A stretch of 24,550 bases of DNA from an uncultured Kineothrix sp. (lineage in GTDB: Bacteria; Bacillota; Clostridia; Lachnospirales; Lachnospiraceae): positions 1-24,550 of the forward strand of contig CAJUMD010000046.1 of the NCBI GenBank assembly GCA_910587275.1, in the 5' to 3' direction. Both the position numbers and the translations under genes were made by a program. Position 1 is the stretch's first letter. Every line of letters starts with the position of its first letter. The notes under the pieces were generated by a model that saw nothing but the letters and a program-made list of their open reading frames with translations, made no database searches and was not told where the DNA came from. This document shows positions 16,786-24,548 of this stretch, piece by piece.

Positions 16786-17499
16786 ATGGAAATGTTCGGA
16801 TACTTTGGTTATTATATGGATCCTACGTATGTGCTGGTGCTTGTAGGGGCGCTTTTGTGCATTGCCGCCAGCGCGAAATTAAACGGTACCTATAAAAAAT
16901 ATGCGCAGGTACGGTGCATGAGCGGCATGACCGGTGCGGAAGCGGCACAGCGCATCCTGAATGCGGCGGGAATTTATGACGTGCGGATTGAGCGCGTGCC
17001 GGGGAACCTGACGGACCATTACGACCCCGGGAATAAGGTGCTGCGCCTGTCGGACAGTGTTTACGGGGCTTCCTCGGTGGCAGCCATCGGGGTGGCAGCC
17101 CACGAGTGCGGTCATGCCGTACAGCACAGTCAGAATTACGCGCCGTTAAAAGTGCGCAGCGCTTTGGTTCCGGCGGCAAATATCGGATCGAAGCTGGGTA
17201 TCCCTTTGGTCATTCTGGGCTTATTGTTCGGGCTGCATTCTTCTTTGGTTCCCGTCGGTATTTGGGTATTTTCGCTGGCGGTACTGTTTCAGATAGTGAC
17301 GCTTCCGGTGGAGTTCAACGCTTCTTCCAGGGCGCTGGTGATGCTGCAGAACCTGGGGATTACGGGAGGTCAGGAAACCGGATACTGTAAGAAGGTGTTG
17401 TGGGCGGCGGCGTTAACTTATGTGGCAGCGGCGGCATCGTCGGTGCTGCAGTTATTGCGGCTGGTGCTTTTATCCGGCGGAAGCCGCCGGGACGATTAG
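16786..17499 (+). CDS. YugP-like integral membrane zinc metallopeptidase
   Basis: A 237-residue membrane protein of the YugP/zinc-metallopeptidase family, physiological substrate unknown. It starts with a membrane segment after YYMDPTY (about residues 12-30). A soluble part carries NLTDHYDPGNKVLRLSD and the metal site HECGH (His106, Glu107, His110), followed by AVQHSQNYAPLKVRSALVP. Two hydrophobic helices (about 130-150 and 154-174) come next, then LPVEFNASSRAL with a likely third metal ligand Glu. A final hydrophobic stretch lies near the C-terminus. CGGAGGG precedes the ATG; a second in-frame ATG six bases later is possible. It sits between fmt and rsmB, its usual place in clostridial genomes by my recollection. 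The role may be membrane-protein quality control, but this is not shown. Confidence 0.9.
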   Translation: MEMFGYFGYYMDPTYVLVLVGALLCIAASAKLNGTYKKYAQVRCMSGMTGAEAAQRILNAAGIYDVRIERVPGNLTDHYDPGNKVLRLSDSVYGASSVAAIGVAAHECGHAVQHSQNYAPLKVRSALVPAANIGSKLGIPLVILGLLFGLHSSLVPVGIWVFSLAVLFQIVTLPVEFNASSRALVMLQNLGITGGQETGYCKKVLWAAALTYVAAAASSVLQLLRLVLLSGGSRRDD

Positions 17500-17518
17500 C
17501 GGGAAAGGATAAGGACTT

Positions 17519-18910
17519 ATGGTAAATACACGGGAATTGGCAGTGGATATGCTTCTCCGGATGGAAACGGGAGGGATTTACAGCAATCTGCTGGTGCGGG
17601 ATGTGCTGGATAAACATGACTATCTGGAAGCGAAGGAAAAGGCTTTTGTAAAAAGGGTAACGGAGGGGACGGTGGAACGGCGGATTCAGTTGGATTATGT
17701 GCTGGATGCGTATTCCAAGGTCCCATCCGTGAAGATGAAGCCGTTTATCCGGTGTCTGCTGCGGATGAGCGTGTACCAGCTATTGTTTATGGACGGAATC
17801 CCCGATGCGGCAGTCTGCAATGAAGCGGTGAAACTGGCATCGAAGCGTAAATTCGGGCAGCTAAAAGGTTTTGTAAACGGGGTGCTGCGCAGCATTGCGA
17901 GAAACCGGGAGCAGATTGCGGGGATTTATCCCGATAAAGGGAAAGAACCGCTCCATTATCTGTCGGTGGTGTATTCCATGCCGGAGTTTCTGGTTTCCAT
18001 GTGGCTTGGGGAATACGGTATGGAGCGTACGGAAGGAATGCTGCGTGCCATGATGGAGGTGCATCCGGTGACGGTACGGGTGAAGCAGGGGCTGCGGGAA
18101 AGGGGCGGTACGAATGCCCTGCTCACCCGGATACGGGAGGCGGGAATCGGGGCGGTTCCCCATCCGTATTTGGATTATGCCTGCTGCCTGACGAAACTGG
18201 AGGGCGTGCGCCATGTTCCCGGTTTTTCGGAAGGACTGTTTACGGTACAGGATGTGAGTTCCATGCTGGCGGTGGAGTGCGCGGGAATCCGGGAAGGCGA
18301 TTTCGTACTGGATGTGTGTGCCGCTCCCGGCGGGAAAGCGACCCATGCGGCGGAGCTTGCCGGGGAGACGGGAAAAGTGCTCTGCAGGGACATTTCCGGA
18401 GAAAAGGCGGCGCTTGTCCGTGAGAATGCGGTGCGGCTTGGGCTGGACAATGTGGAGATACAGGTGCATGACGCACGGGTGTATGACGAAGCGCTTCAGG
18501 AAAAGGCGGACGTGGTTTTGGCGGACCTGCCCTGTTCCGGTTTGGGAATACTTGGCAAAAAGAGGGATATCAAGTATAATGTATCGTTGGAGACTTTGCA
18601 GGAGCTTCCAAAGTTACAGCGGGAGCTGTTAAGTACGGTATGGCGTTACGTGAAGCCGCAGGGAATCCTGCTTTACACGACCTGTACCATACACCGGGAA
18701 GAAAACGAAGAAACCGTCCGGTGGTTTTTGGAGCATTACCCGTTTGAGACGGAAGATATCAGCGGATATTTGGAAGGGGTGCCGGAGAAGGAAACGGCAA
18801 AGGAAGGATACATACAATTACTGCCGGGAGTCCATGAGGCGGACGGATTTTTTATTGCAAAGTTTAGAAGGAAGGACTGGGAATTTGAAAAACAAAAAGA
18901 AGGACATTAA
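17519..18910 (+). CDS. rsmB: 16S rRNA (cytosine-967 C5)-methyltransferase RsmB
   Basis: A 463-residue cytosolic methyltransferase (Fmu/Sun family) that uses S-adenosylmethionine to methylate a cytosine in 16S rRNA. Residues 1-130 form the NusB-like RNA-binding domain (REKAFVKRVTEGTV-type motif seen as EKAFVKRVTEGTVERR). The methyltransferase part has DVCAAPGGKATHAAEL, DLPCSGLGILGKKRDIKY with Cys339, and YTTCTIHREENE with Cys389, the pair of cysteines used for substrate attack and release. AAGGA lies just before the ATG at 17519. Its last 26 bases overlap the start chosen for rlmN, so the two rRNA-modification genes are probably translationally coupled. Confidence 0.95.
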   Translation: MVNTRELAVDMLLRMETGGIYSNLLVRDVLDKHDYLEAKEKAFVKRVTEGTVERRIQLDYVLDAYSKVPSVKMKPFIRCLLRMSVYQLLFMDGIPDAAVCNEAVKLASKRKFGQLKGFVNGVLRSIARNREQIAGIYPDKGKEPLHYLSVVYSMPEFLVSMWLGEYGMERTEGMLRAMMEVHPVTVRVKQGLRERGGTNALLTRIREAGIGAVPHPYLDYACCLTKLEGVRHVPGFSEGLFTVQDVSSMLAVECAGIREGDFVLDVCAAPGGKATHAAELAGETGKVLCRDISGEKAALVRENAVRLGLDNVEIQVHDARVYDEALQEKADVVLADLPCSGLGILGKKRDIKYNVSLETLQELPKLQRELLSTVWRYVKPQGILLYTTCTIHREENEETVRWFLEHYPFETEDISGYLEGVPEKETAKEGYIQLLPGVHEADGFFIAKFRRKDWEFEKQKEGH

Positions 18911-19925
18911 GTCCATGACATTGGAAGAATTAAAAAGCGAAATGTCTGCTTTGGGGGAAAAATCCTTCCGGGCAAAGCAGATGTATGAGTGGATGCATGT
19001 GAAACTGGCGGAAGATTTCGGACAGATGACAAACCTGTCGAAAGAGCTGCGGGAAAAATGTCAGGGGGAATATTCCTATACCGGTTTAAAACCGCTGCGG
19101 GTGCAGGAATCCCAAACGGACGGGACAAAGAAGTTCCTGTTTGAGCTTTCGGACGGTAATACGGTGGAAAGCGTATGGATGAGGTACAAGCATGGGAACA
19201 GTGTCTGCATATCCTCACAGGTGGGCTGCCGCATGGGGTGTGCATTTTGCGCTTCCACGCTGGACGGGCTGGAGAGGGGACTCCTGCCTTCGGAGATGTT
19301 GGAGCAGGTCTATGCCATTACCAGGCTGACCGGGGAGCGGGTTTCCAATGTGGTGATAATGGGAACCGGGGAACCGTTGGACAATTATGACCATGTGGTT
19401 AAATTTATAAGGTTGCTGACGGATGAAAACGGACTTCATATCAGCCAGCGTAATATTACCCTTTCCACCTGCGGGCTGGCGCCCCAGATGCGCGCATTGG
19501 CAGGGGAGGGGCTGCAGATTACGCTTGCTCTGTCCCTTCATGCCGCAACGGATGAAAAGAGGAGGCAGCTTATGCCCATTGCCAACCGTTACGGACTGGA
19601 TGAATTGATGGAAGCATGTGCATACTACTTTGAGAAGACGGGGCGCAGGATTACTTTTGAATACAGCCTGTTAAGCGGCGTGAATGACAGGAGGGAAGAC
19701 GCGGCAGGATTGATCCGGCTGGTAAAACCCTTAAACTGCCATGTGAACCTGATTCCGGTAAATCCCGTCAAAGAGCGGGATTTCCGGCCTACGGCGCAGG
19801 AGGATGTGATTGCATTTAAAAATAAACTTGAAAAAAATGGAATAAATGTTACTATAAGAAGGGAAATGGGAAGGGATATCGACGGCGCCTGCGGGCAGTT
19901 AAGGCGTCAGGCGCTTAAGGAGTAA
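18885..19925 (+). CDS. rlmN: Dual-specificity 23S rRNA/tRNA adenine-C2 methyltransferase RlmN
   Basis: A 346-residue radical SAM enzyme that methylates C2 of adenosine in 23S rRNA and certain tRNAs. The cluster motif is CRMGCAFC (Cys115, 119, 122). The C-terminal Cys336 in GACGQL is the residue that carries the transient methyl group, and GEPLDNYDHV and SLHAATDEKRRQLMPI are conserved. I chose the TTG at 18885: it lies 8 bases after AAGGAAGGA and gives the family-like start MKNKKKDIKSMTLEEL with normal length. The first ATG, at 18915, would drop ten residues including the conserved DIKS. It overlaps rsmB by 26 bases and is followed after 36 bases by the PP2C gene. Confidence 0.95.
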   Translation: MKNKKKDIKSMTLEELKSEMSALGEKSFRAKQMYEWMHVKLAEDFGQMTNLSKELREKCQGEYSYTGLKPLRVQESQTDGTKKFLFELSDGNTVESVWMRYKHGNSVCISSQVGCRMGCAFCASTLDGLERGLLPSEMLEQVYAITRLTGERVSNVVIMGTGEPLDNYDHVVKFIRLLTDENGLHISQRNITLSTCGLAPQMRALAGEGLQITLALSLHAATDEKRRQLMPIANRYGLDELMEACAYYFEKTGRRITFEYSLLSGVNDRREDAAGLIRLVKPLNCHVNLIPVNPVKERDFRPTAQEDVIAFKNKLEKNGINVTIRREMGRDIDGACGQLRRQALKE

Positions 19926-19961
19926 ACCGTCCCATAGGTTGGTGGACTTGGAGGTTTTGAC

Positions 19962-20723
19962 GTGTTAAGGGCATTTTCCATTACGGATATAGGGAGAAAG
20001 AGAAAACTGAATCAGGATTATGTGTTTGCATCGGAGAAGCCGCTTGGGAACCTGCCGAATGTATTTATCGTGGCGGACGGCATGGGAGGGCATAATGCGG
20101 GGGATTATGCCTCCAAATATGCAGTCGAGACGATGAAGGAAGAAATAGAACGTTCCTTTGAGAAAAGTCCGGTGAAAATATTGGGGATGGCAATCGAGAC
20201 GGCCAACGACCATATACGGAAGAAGGCAGGCGAGGAGGAAGCCTTAAGCGGCATGGGCACTACGGTGGTAGCGGCGACATGCCTTGGGGATAAATACCTG
20301 GAAGTTGCCAATGTGGGCGACAGCAGACTGTATGTGGTGAACGACAGGAAGATTGAGCAGATTACGAGAGACCATTCCCTTGTGGAAGAAATGGTCCGGC
20401 TTGGCGGTATTGACAGGGCTTCGGCAAGAAGCCATCCGGACAAGAACATTATTACGAGGGCAGTGGGTGCCAAGGACAGGGTGGATGTGGACTTTTTCCA
20501 TGTGGAGCTGGAGCCGGGGGATATCGTGCTGATGTGTTCCGACGGACTGACGAATATGCTGGAGGATAAGGAAATCCATATGATTTTATCCAGGGAAGTC
20601 AGTGTGGAGGAGCGGGCGGAGGAACTGGTGGAAGCCGCCAACCAAAACGGGGGAAAGGACAACATTGCAGTCATTATTGTGGAAACATTTGTGGAACCGG
20701 CAGAACCCGCAGAATCCATGTAG
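19962..20723 (+). CDS. stp: PP2C-family serine/threonine phosphatase (Stp/PrpC)
   Basis: A 253-residue cytosolic metal-dependent phosphatase, partner of the PASTA kinase encoded next. PP2C motifs in order: RKLNQDYVF, VADGMGGHNAGDYAS (Asp39 a metal ligand), SGMGTTVVAA, VGDSRLYVV, TRDHSLVEEMVRLG, ITRAVG, DIVLMCSDGLTNML and GGKDNIAVII. The GTG start at 19962 is fixed by GGAGG 7 bases upstream. The phosphatase/kinase order stp-prkC-rsgA is a standard arrangement in Gram-positive bacteria, where the phosphatase reverses kinase action on cell-wall, division and translation proteins. A short tail rich in Pro, Ala and Glu ends the protein. Confidence 0.95.
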   Translation: MLRAFSITDIGRKRKLNQDYVFASEKPLGNLPNVFIVADGMGGHNAGDYASKYAVETMKEEIERSFEKSPVKILGMAIETANDHIRKKAGEEEALSGMGTTVVAATCLGDKYLEVANVGDSRLYVVNDRKIEQITRDHSLVEEMVRLGGIDRASARSHPDKNIITRAVGAKDRVDVDFFHVELEPGDIVLMCSDGLTNMLEDKEIHMILSREVSVEERAEELVEAANQNGGKDNIAVIIVETFVEPAEPAESM

Positions 20724-20838
20724 GCCATGGGGCGGTATGTGAACCCGCGGAATCTTTGCACGTTATGAAACGGTGGCAAATTGCCAGGGGATGGCAAGCC
20801 AGGACCCGGCGGACTTTGAAAGGAGCATTGTTATTGGA

Positions 20839-23055
20839 ATGATAAAGATAGGAATGATAATTGGAGCCCGGTATGAAATTCTGGAAAAGATAGGGACCGG
20901 CGGCATGTCGGATGTATATAAGGCAAGGGACAGCAAGTTAAGCCGTTTCGTGGCAATTAAGGTACTGAAACAGGAGTTTGCCGAAAATGCCAATTTTGTG
21001 GCAAAATTCCGGGTGGAAGCACAGGCGGCGGCAGGACTGATGCATCCCAATATCGTCAATGTTTATGACGTGGAGGAGGAAAATGACGCCCATTACATTG
21101 TCATGGAGCTGGTGGAAGGTATTACTTTAAAGAAATATATCGAGAAAAAGGCAAGGCTGTCGGTCAAAGAGGCAATCAGCATCGCCATCCAGGTTTCCAT
21201 GGGCATTGAGGCAGCCCATAATAACCATATCATCCATAGGGACATTAAGCCCCAGAATATCATCATTTCAAAGGAAGGGAAAGTGAAGGTGACGGATTTC
21301 GGCATTGCCAAGGCTGCCACCAGCAATACCATTACTTCCAATGTGATGGGGTCCGTACATTATACGTCGCCGGAGCAGGCGCGGGGCGGGTACAGCGATG
21401 AAAAGAGCGATATCTATTCCCTTGGCATCACCCTGTTTGAAATGCTGACGGGAAGGGTGCCTTTTAACGGGGATACAACGGTAGCGATTGCCATTAAGCA
21501 TATACAGGAGCCGATTCCGTCCCCAAGGGACTATATCCCGGAAATTCCGGTGAGCGTGGAGCAGATTGTCTTTAAATGCTGCCAGAAAAGTCCGGACCGC
21601 AGGTACCAGTCGGTGGCGGAGCTGGCGGCGGACTTAAAGCAGTCCCTAATCAGCCCGGATGAGGAATTCGTGAAGCTGGTCAACCCGGACGAGGAAGCAT
21701 CCACGCGGATGATTACGGACAGGGATATGGTGCAGATTAAGAAGCAGTCCGACCGCAGGGATTCCATGGACGAAGCGCTTCGGCTGAAGAAGGATGCCGT
21801 GCGCAGGCCGAAGCGGCAGGAGCCGGAGGAGGAAGACGACGGCGAAGATTATGATGAGGAGCCTTACGGGGAAGAAGCCTACGAGGAAGAAATGTACGAG
21901 GAAGACGATGCGGAGGAGGACTACGGGGATGAAGTGGAAAACGGTGAAGATGAGGATTACGATCCGAAACTGGAGCGGATTACTACTGTTCTAGCCGTGG
22001 CTGCCGCTTTGGTAATCGGCTGTATCGTCCTGTTTTTGGTGGGGAAGACCATGGGTATCCTTCCGCTTGGAAACGGGGAAAACAGAGGGGAGGAAGCCCA
22101 GGCGGCGGAAGAAACCGGGCAAGTGGAAATGCCAAAAGTGGTAGGCAGACAGTTGGAGGAAGTCCGTCAGGAGCTTTTGGGACTCGGTCTGTCGCCGGAG
22201 GTGGAGTACCAGGAAACAGACAAATACGAAGCGGGACTGGTGTTACGCTGTAACATCGATATCGGTGCCATGGTGGACGGCAAAACGGAAATCCTGTTAA
22301 CGGTCAGCGCAGGAGCCAGCGGCATTGAAGTGCCGGACGTGGTAGGGGCTTCCACGGCGGAAGGCGTGTCCAACCTGGAACAGAAGGGATTTGTGGTGAA
22401 TCGGACGGAAAGCTATGACAACGATGTGCCAAAAGGAAATATCATTTCCCAAAATCCGTCGGCGGGTTCCAAGGCACCCAGCGGTTCCACAGTGACCATA
22501 CAGGTCAGCCAGGGACCGGAAGACAGTAAGGTCAGGGTACCGGATGTGATTGGGGTGCCGGAGATGGATGCCATGGCGGCGCTTACGGAGCTTGGGCTTA
22601 CGGTGGGCAGCGTGACAGAGGTGAACAACGATGACGCTGCTTTGGCGGGGCTTGTCTGTTACCAGAGTTATTCCGTAAACACTTATGTGGATAAGGGGAC
22701 GGCGATTGACCTGCGCGTTAGTCTTGGGCCGAAACAGACGACGTACAGTTTCAGCGGCAGCATTGAGCCGCCTTCGGCGGAGGAAGACCCCGATTACCGG
22801 GACGGACTGAACGTGGTGGTGAGTATCGTCACGGCGGACGGTGTGTCGCTGTTAAATACCAATACGGCATCTTTCCCGATTTCGGTAAACTATACGGGAA
22901 TCCAGGCGGCATCGGGAACCGTAACGTTTACGTATAAGGTGAAAACGGATGCGGTGGTGGACACGAATCCCGATACCGGGGAAACTATCACTACGGAGGG
23001 CGCGGAAGTGGAGAAAACGGTTGTGCGGGAATTACAGTTTACACCGGAAGCATAA
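20839..23055 (+). CDS. prkC: PASTA-domain membrane serine/threonine kinase (PrkC/PknB/Stk)
   Basis: A 738-residue one-pass membrane kinase that senses muropeptides or wall precursors outside and phosphorylates proteins inside. The kinase domain (about residues 10-270) has GTGGMSDVY, Lys41, HRD (133-135), DFG (153-155) and an activation loop with SNTITSNVMGSVHYTSPEQARGG. A basic and then extremely acidic linker (328-375, 31 Asp/Glu of 48) precedes the membrane helix (381-402). Outside are three PASTA repeats (about 429-495, 496-563, 565-632) and a beta-rich C-terminal region. I chose the ATG at 20839 because MIKIGMIIGARYEIL matches the family start; AAAGGAG is 13 bases upstream, and an in-frame ATG at 20854 is an alternative. 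It is encoded between its phosphatase and rsgA. Confidence 0.96.
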   Translation: MIKIGMIIGARYEILEKIGTGGMSDVYKARDSKLSRFVAIKVLKQEFAENANFVAKFRVEAQAAAGLMHPNIVNVYDVEEENDAHYIVMELVEGITLKKYIEKKARLSVKEAISIAIQVSMGIEAAHNNHIIHRDIKPQNIIISKEGKVKVTDFGIAKAATSNTITSNVMGSVHYTSPEQARGGYSDEKSDIYSLGITLFEMLTGRVPFNGDTTVAIAIKHIQEPIPSPRDYIPEIPVSVEQIVFKCCQKSPDRRYQSVAELAADLKQSLISPDEEFVKLVNPDEEASTRMITDRDMVQIKKQSDRRDSMDEALRLKKDAVRRPKRQEPEEEDDGEDYDEEPYGEEAYEEEMYEEDDAEEDYGDEVENGEDEDYDPKLERITTVLAVAAALVIGCIVLFLVGKTMGILPLGNGENRGEEAQAAEETGQVEMPKVVGRQLEEVRQELLGLGLSPEVEYQETDKYEAGLVLRCNIDIGAMVDGKTEILLTVSAGASGIEVPDVVGASTAEGVSNLEQKGFVVNRTESYDNDVPKGNIISQNPSAGSKAPSGSTVTIQVSQGPEDSKVRVPDVIGVPEMDAMAALTELGLTVGSVTEVNNDDAALAGLVCYQSYSVNTYVDKGTAIDLRVSLGPKQTTYSFSGSIEPPSAEEDPDYRDGLNVVVSIVTADGVSLLNTNTASFPISVNYTGIQAASGTVTFTYKVKTDAVVDTNPDTGETITTEGAEVEKTVVRELQFTPEA

Positions 23056-23067
23056 GGAACGGAAGGT

Positions 23068-23970
23068 ATGGGATATCAGCAGGGAAAGATTATAAAAGGG
23101 ATTGCCGGTTTTTATTACGTGCATACGGATGAAGGGCCGGAAACATGCGGGAAAATATATGAGTGCAAGGCGAAAGGAATTTTCCGGAAGGAAAACAGGA
23201 AGCCCCTTGTGGGGGACGATGTGCGCCTGGAGGTATTGGACGGAGATGCGGGAACGGGGAGCATCGTGGAGATGCTCCCGCGCCGCAATGAATTGGTGCG
23301 TCCGGCGGTTGCCAATATCGACCAGGCGCTTATTGTATTCGCCATTGTGAAACCGGAGCCAAATTTCAATCTTTTGGACCGGTTTCTTATTATGATGGGG
23401 CAGCAGGGACTTAAGTGCGTAATCTGTTTCAACAAACAGGATCTTGCTTCGCAGGAGGAAAAGGAGTGGCTGCGGTTTACTTATGAAGGCAGCGGCTGCC
23501 GTCTGTTGTTTACCAGTGCAGGGGAGAAGGAGGGCATGGTGGAACTTTCCAAGCTGCTTGCCGGTAAGACCACGGCGGTGGCGGGTCCAAGCGGGGTGGG
23601 AAAATCCTCCCTGATTAACTGCCTGAACCCGTCGGCAGGAATGCAGACAGGCGATATCAGCCGTAAAATCCAAAGGGGCAGACATACCACCAGGCATTCG
23701 GAGCTGATTGCCCTGCAGGAAAATACCTACATCATGGATACGCCCGGATTTACGTCATTAGGACTTTTTTCCCTGGAAAAAGAGGAACTGCAGGGATTCT
23801 ACCCGGAGTTTGCCGCTTATGAAAAAAACTGCCGCTTCCGCGGCTGCGTGCATTTGAACGAACCGGACTGCGGCGTAAAGGAAGCGCTGCAGGAAGGGAA
23901 AATCAGTCAGGTACGGTACGGGAATTACCAGGCGCTGTATCAGGAATTGCGGGATAGGAGGAAGTATTGA
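23068..23970 (+). CDS. rsgA: Ribosome small-subunit assembly GTPase RsgA
   Basis: A 300-residue circularly permuted GTPase that acts late in 30S ribosome assembly. The N-terminal OB-fold (to about 75, with GDDVRLEVLD) is followed by the permuted G motifs: NKQD (122-125, G4) before GPSGVGKSS (173-181, G1) and DTPGF (224-228, G3). A C-terminal zinc site is visible as CRFRGCVHLNEPDCGV. AAGGA overlapping the prkC stop lies 9 bases before the ATG, so the gene is close-coupled to prkC. It is the last gene of the operon here. In many relatives rpe and a thiamine pyrophosphokinase gene follow, but here an AT-rich accessory region begins directly after the stop. Confidence 0.96.
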   Translation: MGYQQGKIIKGIAGFYYVHTDEGPETCGKIYECKAKGIFRKENRKPLVGDDVRLEVLDGDAGTGSIVEMLPRRNELVRPAVANIDQALIVFAIVKPEPNFNLLDRFLIMMGQQGLKCVICFNKQDLASQEEKEWLRFTYEGSGCRLLFTSAGEKEGMVELSKLLAGKTTAVAGPSGVGKSSLINCLNPSAGMQTGDISRKIQRGRHTTRHSELIALQENTYIMDTPGFTSLGLFSLEKEELQGFYPEFAAYEKNCRFRGCVHLNEPDCGVKEALQEGKISQVRYGNYQALYQELRDRRKY

Positions 23971-23972
23971 AT

Positions 23973-24062
23973 CTACGCTGGAGGATGATACCGGTTTTCT
24001 AACCGGCGGAGGATTTGTTCCGTTACCATTTCGTATTCATATATTGAGCTTCCCATGTCCAT
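23973..24062 (-). pseudogene. Short ArdC-like N-terminal fragment
   Basis: A 29-codon minus-strand frame begins with ATG at 24062 (or the better-spaced ATG at 24056, 8 bases after GGAGG) and ends at TAG three bases beyond the rsgA stop. It contains SIYEYEMVTEQILRRLEN, resembling the start of ArdC/DUF1738 anti-restriction proteins, in which a similar helix precedes a Pro-Trp motif. Here HPPA and a stop follow instead, so it is probably a truncated remnant from a plasmid or integrative element. The match is short and made from memory. It may instead be a genuine small peptide. Confidence 0.4.
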
Positions 24063-24134
24063 AACCTCCAAATAAAAAAGTGTAAAGCCCTTGATAATTC
24101 AATGGACTTTACACTTTTTTATTTGGAGGTTATG
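24060..24134. terminator. Large perfect palindrome, probable two-way intrinsic terminator
   Basis: Arms of 28 bases at 24060-24087 and 24107-24134 are exact inverted copies around a 19-base centre, which can itself pair partly (CC with GG, TTGA with TCAA). Within the arms, AAAAAA-GTGTAAAG faces CTTTACAC-TTTTTT, giving an A-tract, stem and T-tract in both directions. It can therefore end the rsgA operon on + and the 60-codon gene on minus. The outer arm segments contain the ribosome-binding-like TTTGGAGGTTATG in both orientations. Confidence 0.8.
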
Positions 24135-24140
24135 TGATTG

Positions 24141-24323
24141 TTATTCTTTAATAAAATCAATTTCTGTCAGATTAATACCTGAAGCTGTCAAAATGACTTT
24201 TAATGCCGTATAACGTCTTTTCATTTTTTTGTATACTTCGGAATCTTTTTCACAAGACATCATATAATCTTGTATTCTGTCGAATTCTTCAACGGATATC
24301 TTTAACATTTCTTTTTCGGACAT
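24141..24323 (-). CDS. Hypothetical 60-residue protein within the inverted-repeat element
   Basis: A small, soluble, highly charged and predicted mostly helical protein starting MSEKEMLKISVEEFDRIQDY and ending ASGINLTEIDFIKE. It has a single Cys, no signal peptide and no membrane segment. I do not recognise the family. The ATG at 24323 lies 7 bases after GGAGGT, which decides the start; an in-frame ATG at 24338 would add five residues. A near-consensus promoter at 24389-24417 and the palindrome just past its stop make a complete stand-alone transcription unit. It is the only gene between the element's inverted repeats, so it may be a passenger or a regulator of the element. Its base composition is much more AT-rich than the rsgA operon. 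Confidence 0.75.
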   Translation of the reverse strand: MSEKEMLKISVEEFDRIQDYMMSCEKDSEVYKKMKRRYTALKVILTASGINLTEIDFIKE

Positions 24324-24388
24324 TTCCAATACCTCCATAGGATCACCGCCTTTATTTATGAAAGTAACTGTTATTTGCTGCTGTATTC

Positions 24389-24417
24389 ATTATAGCGGAT
24401 TTGGTTGTTGGTGTAAA
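24389..24417 (-). promoter_or_regulatory. Near-consensus sigma-A promoter for the 60-codon gene
   Basis: Reading the minus strand, TTTACA (24417-24412), a 17-base spacer and a perfect TATAAT (24394-24389). The -35 box lies inside the right inverted repeat of the element, as in insertion sequences whose ends carry promoter halves. The -10 box overlaps the stop codon of the frame entering from the right. Confidence 0.8.
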
Positions 24418-24548
24418 GCCAATTCAATTATCAAGGTGTTTTTGTTTGAATCATAGGAGGGTACATTCCCCGATGCTTGTCGCACATAGGCGTGGGCTTT
24501 CTCCATGACGGGATTCTGGCCGTTATCATTGGCGAAAGTGTAATCATA
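24390..24548 (-). CDS. Unidentified reading frame entering from the right edge, 3' part
   Basis: Fifty-two codons are visible on the minus strand, with the 5' end beyond the window. The part outside the repeat reads like real protein (YTFANDNGQNPVMEKAHAY, then RQASGNVPSYDSNKN). The last 15 or so residues (LIIELALHQQPNPL) and the stop are encoded by the right end of the inverted-repeat element. This suggests that the element inserted into the gene and replaced its C-terminus. I do not recognise the family. It could instead be an intact gene that simply ends here. Confidence 0.45.
   Translation of the reverse strand, partial: YDYTFANDNGQNPVMEKAHAYVRQASGNVPSYDSNKNTLIIELALHQQPNPL

Larger units (their letters stand above)
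24089..24436. mobile_element. 348-bp element with 26-bp terminal inverted repeats (MITE-like)
   Basis: The ends 24089-24114 and 24411-24436 are inverted copies matching at 23 of 26 positions; both start CCTTGATAATT and end CTTTACAC. Between them lie a sigma-A-type promoter, one 60-codon minus-strand gene and half of the large palindrome. The interior is clearly more AT-rich than the upstream operon. There is no transposase gene and I see no clear target-site duplication, so this fits a non-autonomous element or a decayed insertion sequence. The family is not recognised. Confidence 0.55.

Noticed and set aside
20781..20797. Hairpin TTGCCA-GGGGA-TGGCAA before the PASTA kinase gene
   Set aside because: It is short, lacks a T-tract and lies within an operon; there is no evidence that it regulates anything.
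23991..24006. Hairpin CCGGTT-TTCT-AACCGG just after rsgA as its terminator
   Set aside because: It has only six base pairs and no T-tract; the palindrome at 24060-24134 is a far better terminator.
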